Shown: positions 9,501 through 16,226 of the stretch, piece by piece
How the letters are laid out: each line of letters begins with the position of its first letter
Numbering within the stretch: the first letter of the stretch is position 1
NCBI GenBank assembly: GCA_017510785.1
Contig: JAFWMH010000025.1
Span: 1-51,662, forward strand
DNA from: Atopobiaceae bacterium
GTDB taxonomy: Bacteria > Actinomycetota > Coriobacteriia > Coriobacteriales > Atopobiaceae
DNA: 51,662 nt
Direction of reading: 5' to 3'
The notes under the pieces: model-generated
What the model was told of the DNA's origin: nothing
The model's input: the letters and a program-made list of their open reading frames with translations, nothing else
The model's database searches: none
Position numbers and translations under genes: made by a program

Positions 9501-10328
9501 TACAACCACGACCTTATCGACATCATTGAGCAGCAAGAGAAGAGCGGCGACCGCGCGTTCAAGAACTACTCCTCACTGATTGCGCGCATCGAGAACAACT
9601 ACATCACGGCGACCACCGAGGCGAAGAAGGACTGGAACTACAATCCCTTCCACTACTACGACAAGCGCGTGGCCACTTACTTCAACTGGGAGACGCAGGG
9701 ATGGTACATGAGGGAGACGTATCGCACCTTTGCCAAGTTCCAAATCACGCGCGCCTACAGCACCCTTTCCCTGTACTACGAAATACCGCAGAACGCCGAA
9801 CGCTACAAGGACATCACCGCGCGATTCGCCAAGTCGCTCCAAACCATCGAGGACCATCCGGCAGGCCTCTCGCCCACGGACTGGAGGGAAGGCACCGCAG
9901 TCTACAGCAACACGCTCAAACGGTCCATCTCGGACTTTGGGACGAGCGACACCAACAAGAGCTCGAACACCGTGAGCGACGCCCAGGTCACTGCCTATAC
10001 GGCACGCCTGCACGGCAAATCGGTAAGAGAGGACCTCGAGCTTGCCTTCCCAGCGGAAAAGGCCACCTTCGATACGGTTCCGAACACGGGCGTCGGCATG
10101 GGCGGCAAGTGGACCAAGAGCAAGGTGAGGCTTAGGACCGATGTCGCTCTCTTGTTCGACAAATACCTGAAGCTGAACGTAGGCGGGCCAAAAACGGGCT
10201 CACTCGTTAAATTCGGCAAGGAAAAGATCTACTTCGAGCGCATCCTCTACTGGAATGGAGACTTCAAGTCCGTAAAAACACAAGACAAGGGCGAGAAGAT
10301 TTCTGTGAAGTTCCTCATTATGCAGTAA
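6528..10328 (+). CDS. Large multidomain lipoprotein with two InlB-type (Listeria-Bacteroides) repeats
   Basis: The 1266-residue protein has a signal peptide ending in lipobox 'LLTGC' (Cys30). In order it shows an Asp/Glu-rich stretch (about 60-150), a short charged coiled coil, two InlB B-type repeats (about 196-295 and 306-417, each with 'LTLPEP..REG..F.GWAT' and ending 'LYAQWD'), several beta-sandwich-like segments (about 450-800), a Lys/Gln/Glu-rich linker (about 805-845), a Gly/Ala-rich hydrophobic stretch ('VGGDAAIVGAY' to 'GIGSIIKRSG'), and a helical C-terminal domain with coiled coil ('KMDELKDLMSTMD'). InlB repeats are usually adhesion or spacer modules. The C-terminal domain is not recognised; a membrane-active role is only a guess. 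GAGAGGAAAGCGT precedes the start. Confidence 0.85.
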   Translation: MRSTSPPQSKRVLAIALSAVMAIGPLLTGCSQQAASTGATDASATLEDEGKEEAALSENDMNTIGVIYETQGNYTVTIKESDLVKLDSESNNTGAPSGDDDEGKSMEEDLPDVEEDAAANSTPEEANAETNDADSEQPASEEEKNDSESSDDEAQKEEQEREEREREELDKKYAEEGKEGYIYKGLIGDEPQWEPIEFTVLYEGDLESPINSEIATYETPLTLPEPAEREGHTFLGWATFDDKPEDAASDPSYHLFPAGTVFERDLTCSLDGGEVKLIDFANESEEIRLYAQWDDETEANDESDDDTEYTVVYGGELAKPIDSEVVTTKTELTLPEPDAREGYIFVGWATAKDKPAEGEKTSPEYRVFPAGTIFDRNLSCAYDLNDDGSVEEDEEVKLTDYADAEYDIKLYAQWDEDAKKAEAVKFSDIKEEDVHIVYGFEPITEDGDETSEPETREAKITGFKNENDAITLSFTDSDAAVNDTDLYYVLFNGLNAFAVIEPDIKDCLLTSDTESVSCDSDDHTITLTVDGAEFEENVSASNITLGGSFKEMQVAEVSPAGTTLTLRLTGRPVLESDVSTTYTAGQISVAEEAFKGGAESETAYVDVEIPAAYFDVEEIEARDKSVTIPLYVPGTEADEITASDVSFESGAQVTDVKADGDKLQVTVATDNVGELTGKVKVKDQEFQSPVTHAVFDADLENVEAKDDELQLTLALTAEDGTFAEGLSAESVSLADDFADGKVTSVEAQDETNAEVTINVPANGMTVDDYDLVGTVTLAEGALVDEWGTAAPEYSHATYYAGANAKAKAKTKTKSTKKAEAQKKKQQQKEEEERQRKQDKVDRGQKVVDYGVEALNFVGGDAAIVGAYCLDIFKIASSAYMGDISGVASGIGSIIKRSGLLEGGEDPNAPTAQSVEEKMDELKDLMSTMDQRMDVLEKNQYDMLVRGFDNALDALSTDCSRAESMLRGAKEIYVQQGKTVPSENASQEELLAYNHDLIDIIEQQEKSGDRAFKNYSSLIARIENNYITATTEAKKDWNYNPFHYYDKRVATYFNWETQGWYMRETYRTFAKFQITRAYSTLSLYYEIPQNAERYKDITARFAKSLQTIEDHPAGLSPTDWREGTAVYSNTLKRSISDFGTSDTNKSSNTVSDAQVTAYTARLHGKSVREDLELAFPAEKATFDTVPNTGVGMGGKWTKSKVRLRTDVALLFDKYLKLNVGGPKTGSLVKFGKEKIYFERILYWNGDFKSVKTQDKGEKISVKFLIMQ

Positions 10329-10360
10329 CGCTGCATAGCGCAATCATCGGGCTACGCTGA

Positions 10361-10419
10361 AGCAGCCTCCCCGGGAAATTTGTTTCGCATGAGACAAAAT
10401 CCCGCGGGAGGCTGTTGCT
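10361..10419. terminator. Bidirectional hairpin between convergent genes
   Basis: AGCAGCCTCCCCGGG and CCCGCGGGAGGCTGTTGCT are complementary arms with an A/T-rich loop. The hairpin sits between the InlB-repeat lipoprotein gene and the convergent ATPase pseudogene. Confidence 0.6.
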
Positions 10420-11121
10420 TAGTCGCGTTCCTCGGCAAGGAAATAGTCACACAACAAAGTCTCGAAAATTCGATTGGCGACGACGAGTTTGCCCTCTTGG
10501 ACCTTTGCAAATCCATACATCCGTAGCAGCTTTTGGGTTTCGTCGTAAGGAGAATAATCAATCTCCTCCCCAAGCATAATGGTGGCGCGAAGCCGATCCT
10601 TAATTTCGGCCTGAGCTTCGAGCTGGCCCATAAGGGACTCAAACAAGCTTACGTCGTCGTCTCCAAGTAGCTCCCGCACTGCTTGATTGACGCCGTTGCG
10701 ATTCCACCCCATGTTCCGCGCATCGACGAGTTGGCAAAGCCGACTCACGAGGAAGGGATAACCGCCGGTCCACGCAACGAGTTCGGCCGCCACAGCACCA
10801 ACATCCAAATCCTTCTTGTGATCTGTCTCGTACGCAGCAAGCATGCCAGCGACGTCGGATTCGCCAAAGCTCAGGTTTACGTCAAAGTCAGCCGCAATAT
10901 TCCAGGGGCTGTTCAACCTTTTTTGTCCATCAGGTCTTATCTTCGCCTTGAGGTGCTTCACGTCGGTAACGCCCGCAAGTACCACCGACTGAAAGGCAGG
11001 AACCGACGGCTTCTTCGCGTGCATGATGTACCATGGCCCGCATTTGTGCCACACGGCCCGAAATGTCCACCATGTAGTGCTTGCGTGGCACGCACGGTCC
11101 CGTGCTGTTAAACTCGCGCAT
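10419..11121 (-). pseudogene. AAA-like ATPase with internal deletion and frameshift
   Basis: The 5' part (rc of 11121 down to about 11030) reads 'MREFNSTGPCVPRKHYMVD' and then 'ISGRVAQMRAMV', the usual start of a Coriobacteria/Clostridia AAA-like ATPase family. The rest continues in another frame from 'PAFQSVVLAGVTDVKHLK' through 'NSPWNIAADFDVNLSF' and 'GGYPFLVSRLCQLVDA', the C-terminal half of the same family. About 150-200 codons holding the Walker A and B motifs are missing at the junction. Without the P-loop it cannot bind ATP. The family's function is unknown; such genes are typically multi-copy accessory genes. Confidence 0.78.
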
Positions 11122-11275
11122 CGCACCTCCCTCATCACGCCTCCCCCGTTGCGCACGGCACCATCATACATCGGCACGCCACAGAACATGCAAAACAAGC
11201 CTCGTCAGCTCCCGGGAGCATGTTCATCGCGCTGCATCGCCCTCTGCATTGCAGGGCGATTGAAAAGAAACGGAT

Positions 11276-11310
11276 AAAACAAAGGGGACACAACATGCGC
11301 TGCATCCCCC
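11276..11310 (-). terminator. Rho-independent terminator of the zinc-ribbon membrane gene
   Basis: On the minus strand GGGGATGCA pairs with TGTGTCCCC (two wobble pairs) and is followed by TTTGTTTT. It lies about 55 bp past the stop codon at 11366. Confidence 0.6.
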
Positions 11311-11365
11311 GCCACACTTTTTTGCGATTCGTACCCTATGCCCTCCTGGGCATCCAACGCATTCC

Positions 11366-11797
11366 CTACTGAATGTGCGTCCTGCAGTACGGGCACACCT
11401 TCCAGTCGGCATTGAGCGGACGATGGCACGTGGGGCACACGTTGCGCACCTGAGTGTTGCACAGCGGGCACACCACAAAGTCGCGATCGATGGGGGCGCC
11501 GCACTTCGGGCAAATGCCATAGTGCGAAAGCTGATGCTCGCGCAGTGCGATATCGAGGTCCTGCTCCTCGCGGTCGATGAGGTACGAACTCGGGCGAAGA
11601 ATCACATATGCCAGAATGCCTACGATGGGCACCACCGAAATGAGCGCCCACACAGCACGCGGCTCGGCACCTCGACGAGCCGAGTCGCGAATAACGTACA
11701 CAATAGAGAGAAGGTACACAGAGACGACACAAACCACCATGAGGATAAGCACCATCATGATTTGGGGAGTAAGAATTTGACTGATAAGTTCGCCCAT
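11366..11797 (-). CDS. Membrane protein with C-terminal double zinc ribbon
   Basis: The protein has 143 residues. Two hydrophobic helices (about 12-35 and 48-65) are followed by a cytosolic tail with four Cys pairs: 'CPKCGAPI', 'CPLCNTQV', 'CPTCHRPL' and 'CPYCRTHI'. These form two stacked zinc ribbons of the DZANK type. Such proteins are common in Coriobacteria; the ribbons probably bind protein or nucleic acid, but no function is established. The start is preceded by GGAGGACTCTTTAG on the minus strand. It is transcribed divergently from the lipoprotein at 11961. Confidence 0.82.
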   Translation of the reverse strand: MGELISQILTPQIMMVLILMVVCVVSVYLLSIVYVIRDSARRGAEPRAVWALISVVPIVGILAYVILRPSSYLIDREEQDLDIALREHQLSHYGICPKCGAPIDRDFVVCPLCNTQVRNVCPTCHRPLNADWKVCPYCRTHIQ

Positions 11798-11878
11798 CTA
11801 AAGAGTCCTCCTCGGGTGCGATTTGACTGCAGCGGTGTTGCAAAATGGATTATAACACGCTAAATCCCCATACGTGAG

Positions 11879-11899
11879 ACAAACTCCCGGGGAGTTTGT
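11879..11899. promoter_or_regulatory. Perfect palindrome upstream of a lipoprotein gene
   Basis: ACAAACTCCC and GGGAGTTTGT face each other across a single G, 61 bp before the lipoprotein start. A related half, AGACAAACTCCCCGGGAG, occurs at about 1262-1279 beside the first repeat element. It could be an operator or a hairpin; the role is unknown. Confidence 0.4.
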
Positions 11900-11960
11900 A
11901 TCACTTACAATTAAGCAAGTCCAAGCAAGTCCATGCTTCAAGAGCAGAGAAGGGAATGTC

Positions 11961-12644
11961 ATGCGTTATTCAACAAGGAGCCTCATCGTAACCGCAGGAC
12001 TCGCGGGAGTTCTGGCCATTGGACTCGTAGGATGCTCCACGTCGTCCACGCAAACCGAGACGACCACCTTTACCCAGACGGACGGTGGCGAAACGACTTC
12101 CACCACCACGACGCAAACCGAAGAGAACGGCAGCACGACGACCGAGACCACCACTTCCACCGAAACTGCTTCCGAAGCGCCGTTGCACTACGTCAACGAG
12201 ACGTTTGGCTTTGAGGCCACCCTTCCCGAAGACTACGTCGAGACGGAACCCGAAACCAGCAATGACGGCGAAGAAACCATGCTCTACGCAGCGAACATCG
12301 AAGGCAACACGGTGTTCATAAAGTGGCGCGACCTCACCGTTGAGCCAACGTTCGAGGGACCTCAGCCGTGGGCAGATGCATACGCCACCTCGCTCAAGGA
12401 GGCGCTCGAGACAAACGGCGACACCGACATCTCCATGACCACGAGCGAAGGAAAGCTCGCCGGAGTCCCCTGCATCATTCTTGAGTGCCAGAGCAAGGCC
12501 GCAGACGGAACCGAGCAGTATCGCGACTACTTCTTTATGGTTGCCAATACCGATGACGGGCTGCAGGGCCTCTACGTCGGTGCCATGGCTTCCGATTCCG
12601 GCTCGCTCGACAACCTTGAGAATTGCTTTAGGGGAATCGAATAA
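11961..12644 (+). CDS. Small secreted lipoprotein, unknown function
   Basis: The protein has 227 residues, with a signal peptide and lipobox 'LVGC' (Cys25). Residues ~26-75 are a Thr/Ser/Glu-rich linker ('TSTTTTQTEENGS'), the kind that lifts a domain off the membrane. The C-terminal ~150 residues form a compact alpha/beta domain beginning 'YVNETFGFEATLPEDY' and ending 'LENCFRGIE', resembling PsbP/DUF1795-like lipoprotein domains in shape; I could not assign a family firmly. ATG 11961 is chosen because AGAAGGGAATGTC precedes it and the signal peptide begins there. Confidence 0.8.
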   Translation: MRYSTRSLIVTAGLAGVLAIGLVGCSTSSTQTETTTFTQTDGGETTSTTTTQTEENGSTTTETTTSTETASEAPLHYVNETFGFEATLPEDYVETEPETSNDGEETMLYAANIEGNTVFIKWRDLTVEPTFEGPQPWADAYATSLKEALETNGDTDISMTTSEGKLAGVPCIILECQSKAADGTEQYRDYFFMVANTDDGLQGLYVGAMASDSGSLDNLENCFRGIE

Positions 12645-12657
12645 CTGGTTGGCATCG

Positions 12658-12692
12658 GTGCGCGCTTGTCGTCTGGGCAAGCGCACGTTTTG
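12658..12692 (+). terminator. Rho-independent terminator after the lipoprotein gene
   Basis: GTGCGCGCTTG pairs with CAAGCGCAC (one bulged base) and is followed by GTTTTG, 14 bp after the stop codon at 12644. Confidence 0.65.
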
Positions 12693-12732
12693 CGTGATCC
12701 CCACGCACGGGGTGCATAGCGCTGAGACCGTT

Positions 12733-12819
12733 GGCATTTCGCCCGGCAGCTACGGCCGATGTCCCTGCGGCCCTTGCGCCACGCCGGCTTCGGCATTTCG
12801 CCCGGCAGCTACGGCCGAT
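12733..12819. repeat. 28-bp direct repeat duplicating the 3' end of queD
   Basis: GGCATTTCGCCCGGCAGCTA and the following CGGCCGAT occur at 12733-12760 and again at 12792-12819. The second copy overlaps the last codons and stop of queD, so the first copy looks like a duplication of that gene end. Confidence 0.85.
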
Positions 12820-13228
12820 AGATGGCGCAGTTGTTGGGCGTTTCGTACATGTCGACTTGGCTCACCGGCAGGCCTTCAGCGCGCAATTGCTCGCATGCGT
12901 AGCGCGCAAGGTTTTCGGCCGTGGTACGAAACGGCAGAATCGTAAGTGAGAATCCCTCGGATTCCAGTGCCGCAACGGTTTCGGGCCTCAGCGAGCCCTC
13001 TTCAACCAAAAATGTATGGTCGAGCCTTTCGGCAAACGCACGAACGTCCCGCTTGAAGCAGCCAAAATCGATCACCATGTCCTTCATGGTGCCTTCGGTT
13101 TGCAGCTCGTCCTGCTCCAAATACACCACCATACGCCAACGGTGCCCATGCAGATTCTCGCATCGACCATAATACTCGGTAAGGAAATGCGCGCTATCGA
13201 AGCACGCCTCAGTCTTTAGCCCAAACAT
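12809..13228 (-). CDS. queD: 6-carboxy-/6-pyruvoyl-tetrahydropterin synthase family (QueD-like)
   Basis: The 139-residue protein belongs to the 6-pyruvoyltetrahydropterin synthase fold. Zinc ligands are His14 ('FDSAH'), His27 and His29 ('LHGH'); catalytic residues include Cys23, Asp70-His71 ('LDHTFL') and Glu129 ('YETPNN'). The motif is Cys23-Glu24-Asn-Leu-His27-Gly-His29. In QueD the Cys makes 6-carboxytetrahydropterin for queuosine, while Glu next to it marks family members that also form the folate intermediate 6-hydroxymethyl-dihydropterin. The gene follows folE and folC with the folC stop and queD start almost touching (13230/13228), so it may serve both pathways. No queC, queE or queF is in the window. 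Confidence 0.85.
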   Translation of the reverse strand: MFGLKTEACFDSAHFLTEYYGRCENLHGHRWRMVVYLEQDELQTEGTMKDMVIDFGCFKRDVRAFAERLDHTFLVEEGSLRPETVAALESEGFSLTILPFRTTAENLARYACEQLRAEGLPVSQVDMYETPNNCAIYRP

Positions 13229-13229
13229 G

Positions 13230-14885
13230 TTACTCCCCCATTCTTTCGGAAGCCCATTGGCGCAACAGCCCGACGACGGCGCCCGCAGTAGTGATGGAGC
13301 CACAGGCCACGAACGGCTCGTGCTCGAAAAGTGCCACGGCCTCCGCCACGGTTTCGCACACCGCTCGCACCTCGCAACCGCATGCCGCAAACAGCTCGGC
13401 CAAATCCGCGGCCGCAAGCGCTCGGGGCGACTCGGTTTGCGTCACAACTACGCGCGGAAACGCCGCAGATAAAAGCTTTGCCATGCCTTGGGTGTCCTTG
13501 TCTGCGAGCATGGCGCAAACAAGCGTCGGGCGCTTGCGTACGTCGGGCTCAACATCGTCAAGGGCACGGAGGAACACCTCAACCGACTGCGGGTTGTGAC
13601 ACGCATCCACAAGCGCCAGCGGTTTTTCGCGCACGACGTCGAAACGGCCCGGCGTCGGACATGACGCGATGCTCGCGCGAGCGGCGGCCAGTTCGAGGGA
13701 GTGCCCGACGAACTGCTCGGCCACGGCAATGGCGCACGCAATGTTTTGTGCCTGATACGTTGGTTTGAGCGCCCGAATGCCAGTGTACGTTTGGTTTGGC
13801 GTTCGTACCCACAGCTCGAGCGCGTCACCAAGATGCGACGGTCTGTTCGCGATGCCAAACGTCACGTTTTCGTTTGAAGGTACCTCGAATCCGGGCACGT
13901 CCGCAGTCCAAGGACCGACCTGTAGCCTATTCTTTAGGATATGCTCGGGCGTTGTCGCCTCAGCGTCGTTCTCGCGTACGACTCGCGGCGCGAGGCCCTG
14001 CCCCCCGTCATCGACAGCTCCGCGCACGACCTGCGGCACGGCAATCTCCACGTCCACCGCAGCTTCGGCACGCTCCGCGTCAGACTCACGCACGACGTGC
14101 GGAATAGTACTCGCCCTCGCGTCGGCGGCTTCGGCATGCTCGGCGTCAGCCTCGCGCACGACCCACGGCGCGACGCCTTGCTCCTTGCACCGTTGCGCAA
14201 TAACCTCACGCACGCCATCTGTTACGCTCGTCCCACACCCCAGTACACAGGTTCGATCTTGGCGCACGACGGCGGCCTTCTCTGCTGCAATTTCTTCCAG
14301 AGTGTTGCCCAAAATGCGCGTGTGATCGAGCCCGATGCCCGTTATGGCCACCGACTCAATTGACGTAACGGCCGACGTCGCATCCCAGCGACCGCCGAGT
14401 CCAACCTCGAACACGGCAACGTCCACACCGCACAGCGCGAAGGCCACACATGCCGCAACGGTAAGCATGTCGAACTCCGTCACGTCGTAAGGGCGGTCTC
14501 CCGCTGCCAAGCGACGGGCGTTCACGCGTTGAGCCGCGGTGTTCGCAGCGGAGAGGCCAAGCGCGAAGAAATCCTCGTCCACTGGTCGTCCACCGATTTC
14601 CATGCGCTCCGTGTAATGCACCAGCTCCGGACTCGTGTAAAGCGCGACCGTTAGGCCCTCTCCCGCGAGCAACGCCGCCACATAACGCGAGGTTGACGTC
14701 TTGCCGTTGGTACCTGCAATTTGCACACTGCGGTAATATTGGTCGGGGTTTCTCAGCTCAGCAAGCATGTCCTGTACCGTTTCGAGTAGCGGCACAATGC
14801 CGAATCGCAACGCGGAATGCAGCATGGCGAGCGACTCGTCATACGAGAGCGCCGGCACGTCGAAAGGAATCGCATATACGCCCAT
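13230..14885 (-). CDS. folC: Bifunctional folylpolyglutamate/dihydrofolate synthase with internal repeat insertion
   Basis: The 551-residue protein shows the Mur-ligase fold: P-loop 'IAGTNGKTSTSRYVA' near residue 57, 'VAVFEVGLGGRWDATS', 'AITGIGLDHTRILG' and the C-terminal 'VDACHNPQS'. It adds glutamate to (dihydro)folate. Typical FolC has about 430 residues; the excess is a spacer at about 240-320 made of degenerate repeats ('APWVVREADAEHAEA', 'IPHVVRESDAERAEA', 'VPQVVRG', 'APRVVRENDAEA') inserted between the central and C-terminal domains. ATG 14885 has TAGGAAGCGAC upstream, overlapping the folE stop region, which suggests translational coupling. It forms an operon with folE and queD. Confidence 0.9.
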   Translation of the reverse strand: MGVYAIPFDVPALSYDESLAMLHSALRFGIVPLLETVQDMLAELRNPDQYYRSVQIAGTNGKTSTSRYVAALLAGEGLTVALYTSPELVHYTERMEIGGRPVDEDFFALGLSAANTAAQRVNARRLAAGDRPYDVTEFDMLTVAACVAFALCGVDVAVFEVGLGGRWDATSAVTSIESVAITGIGLDHTRILGNTLEEIAAEKAAVVRQDRTCVLGCGTSVTDGVREVIAQRCKEQGVAPWVVREADAEHAEAADARASTIPHVVRESDAERAEAAVDVEIAVPQVVRGAVDDGGQGLAPRVVRENDAEATTPEHILKNRLQVGPWTADVPGFEVPSNENVTFGIANRPSHLGDALELWVRTPNQTYTGIRALKPTYQAQNIACAIAVAEQFVGHSLELAAARASIASCPTPGRFDVVREKPLALVDACHNPQSVEVFLRALDDVEPDVRKRPTLVCAMLADKDTQGMAKLLSAAFPRVVVTQTESPRALAAADLAELFAACGCEVRAVCETVAEAVALFEHEPFVACGSITTAGAVVGLLRQWASERMGE

Positions 14886-14893
14886 GTCGCTTC

Positions 14894-15610
14894 CTAAGAA
14901 CGAATGCCGATGAGGCGCAGTGCTTCTTCGCGCGCCTTGAGGTCCTGCATAAACCACCCGCGCACAGCGCTTGTTACGGTGAGCGAGCCCGCCGCGCGAA
15001 TGCCGCGCATCGTCATGCACGTGTGCGTCGCTTCGATCACTACGATAACGCCGCGCGCCCGCAGACGCAACTCGATGGCATCGGCGATTTGGCGGGTAAG
15101 ACGCTCCTGCAGCTGGGGACGCCGCGCATACCCTTCCACGCAGCGCGCCAACTTGCTCAAACCGGTAATGCGTCCGTTGCGCGGCAGATAACACACGTGC
15201 GCTCGTCCGGTAAACGGCAGGAGATGATGCTCGCACATGGAGGAGAACGGAATGTCTTTAACAATCACCATTTCCTCGTTGCCCGGCTCGTCGAACTGCT
15301 TAAGGAGGTGAAGGCTCGGGTCCTCCTGCATGCCACCAAACACCTCTTGGCAAGCACGCGCCACACGGTTCGGCGTCTCCAGCAAGCCCTCGCGATTCGG
15401 GTCCTCGCCAATCGCGGCAAGCAGCTCGCGAATCGCCGCCTCAATGCGCGGTCCGTCCACCGTCCCAAAGCCTTCGCCGTTCGCTGTGCCGCGCGGACCG
15501 TGCGCCGTCCCATGGCCTGCGCCGTTAGCCGTGCCGCGCGGATCGTGCGCCGTCCCATGGCCCGCGCCGTTCGTCCTGCAGTTTTCGTCAATCATTTTGT
15601 CGTCATTCAT
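14894..15610 (-). CDS. folE: GTP cyclohydrolase I with repetitive N-terminal extension
   Basis: The 238-residue protein converts GTP to 7,8-dihydroneopterin triphosphate, the first step shared by folate and queuosine synthesis. Zinc-site residues Cys126 and His129 ('MCEHHLLPF') and Cys198 ('[10 protein letters not shown]') are present, along with the conserved '[14 protein letters not shown]' and '[22 protein letters not shown]'. Residues about 14-55 are an extra N-terminal segment of three near-identical 15-residue repeats ('[15 protein letters not shown]'). The homologous region starts about residue 54. It heads the folE-folC-queD transcript. Confidence 0.93.
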   Translation of the reverse strand: MNDDKMIDENCRTNGAGHGTAHDPRGTANGAGHGTAHGPRGTANGEGFGTVDGPRIEAAIRELLAAIGEDPNREGLLETPNRVARACQEVFGGMQEDPSLHLLKQFDEPGNEEMVIVKDIPFSSMCEHHLLPFTGRAHVCYLPRNGRITGLSKLARCVEGYARRPQLQERLTRQIADAIELRLRARGVIVVIEATHTCMTMRGIRAAGSLTVTSAVRGWFMQDLKAREEALRLIGIRS

Positions 15611-15830
15611 ATAGCCACCATCCTATCGCGACAACCCAACAGTAGCTGCCCTACCCGGATAACTGCTCCAGCAAAGTCGCAACTCGGAATCCTCGTTCAT
15701 TATTCTTATACGTGCACGCCGCACGCAACCTGGCTCGACAACCCCTGCCATGCTTGCCCGTCGCACGGGGTATGCGACCCGGCGCACGCAGCGAACAGTG
15801 TACACAAAACAACGCAAACCGTGCGATACA

Positions 15831-15851
15831 CTCCCGAAGGTGCTTCATAAC
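15831..15851. repeat. Solo end of the ATATGCTCCC element family
   Basis: CTCCCGAAGGTGCTTCATAAC matches the left end of the element at 1295 (CTCCCGAAGATGCTTCACAG). No second end is evident nearby. The surrounding gap 15611-16226 otherwise holds only the repeat pair at 15977-16098 and a possible -10 (TATACT, 16188-16193) for gltX. Confidence 0.5.
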
Positions 15852-15976
15852 TTCAGGATTGGGTTCGGGATGGGTTCGCAAAGAAGGCCGATTTCACGCC
15901 CCCACCGACCCACCCGCGTGCGACCTAGGCCCACGCGTAACGGCTCGGTCCCGGACCGTAAGCACATTCAGCAAGG

Positions 15977-16098
15977 TTGTGTACCTACGGGGCCGTTTAG
16001 CCGGCCGTTCCTTGTCTAAGTGGCACTGTGAGTACACGTTACGCATCTTGTGCACCTACGGGGCCGTTTAGCGGACAAAAGCCGGCCTAAGTGGTGCC
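15977..16098. repeat. Pair of direct repeats with differing cores
   Basis: GT(A/G)... ACCTACGGGGCCGTTTAGC occurs twice (about 15981-16001 and 16053-16072), each followed about 15 bp later by CTAAGTGG. The cores between TTAG and CTAA differ: CCGGCCGTTCCTTGT in the first and CGGACAAAAGCCGGC in the second, the latter looking like the first in reverse complement. Confidence 0.6.
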
Positions 16099-16226
16099 TG
16101 GCTACGCATGGCTTACAAGATGTTGCTAGAAAGGCCAACCAACTACAAAAGCACAACCCAACAAGCAACGATACCCGCCCGGTAGGCTATACTGTTACGC
16201 CACGTACACTCAACAGAGAGGTAACC

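Noticed and set aside
8907..9536. Long antisense open frames opposite the InlB-repeat gene
   Set aside because: They are mirror frames caused by the biased codon use of the real gene, with Leu/Val-rich nonsense translations.
15838..15890. Possible 5S rRNA fragment (TTCGGGATGGG)
   Set aside because: Only 11 bases match the antisense 5S rRNA pattern, with no further pairing regions, and no 16S/23S genes nearby. The match to the repeat-element end explains this part better.
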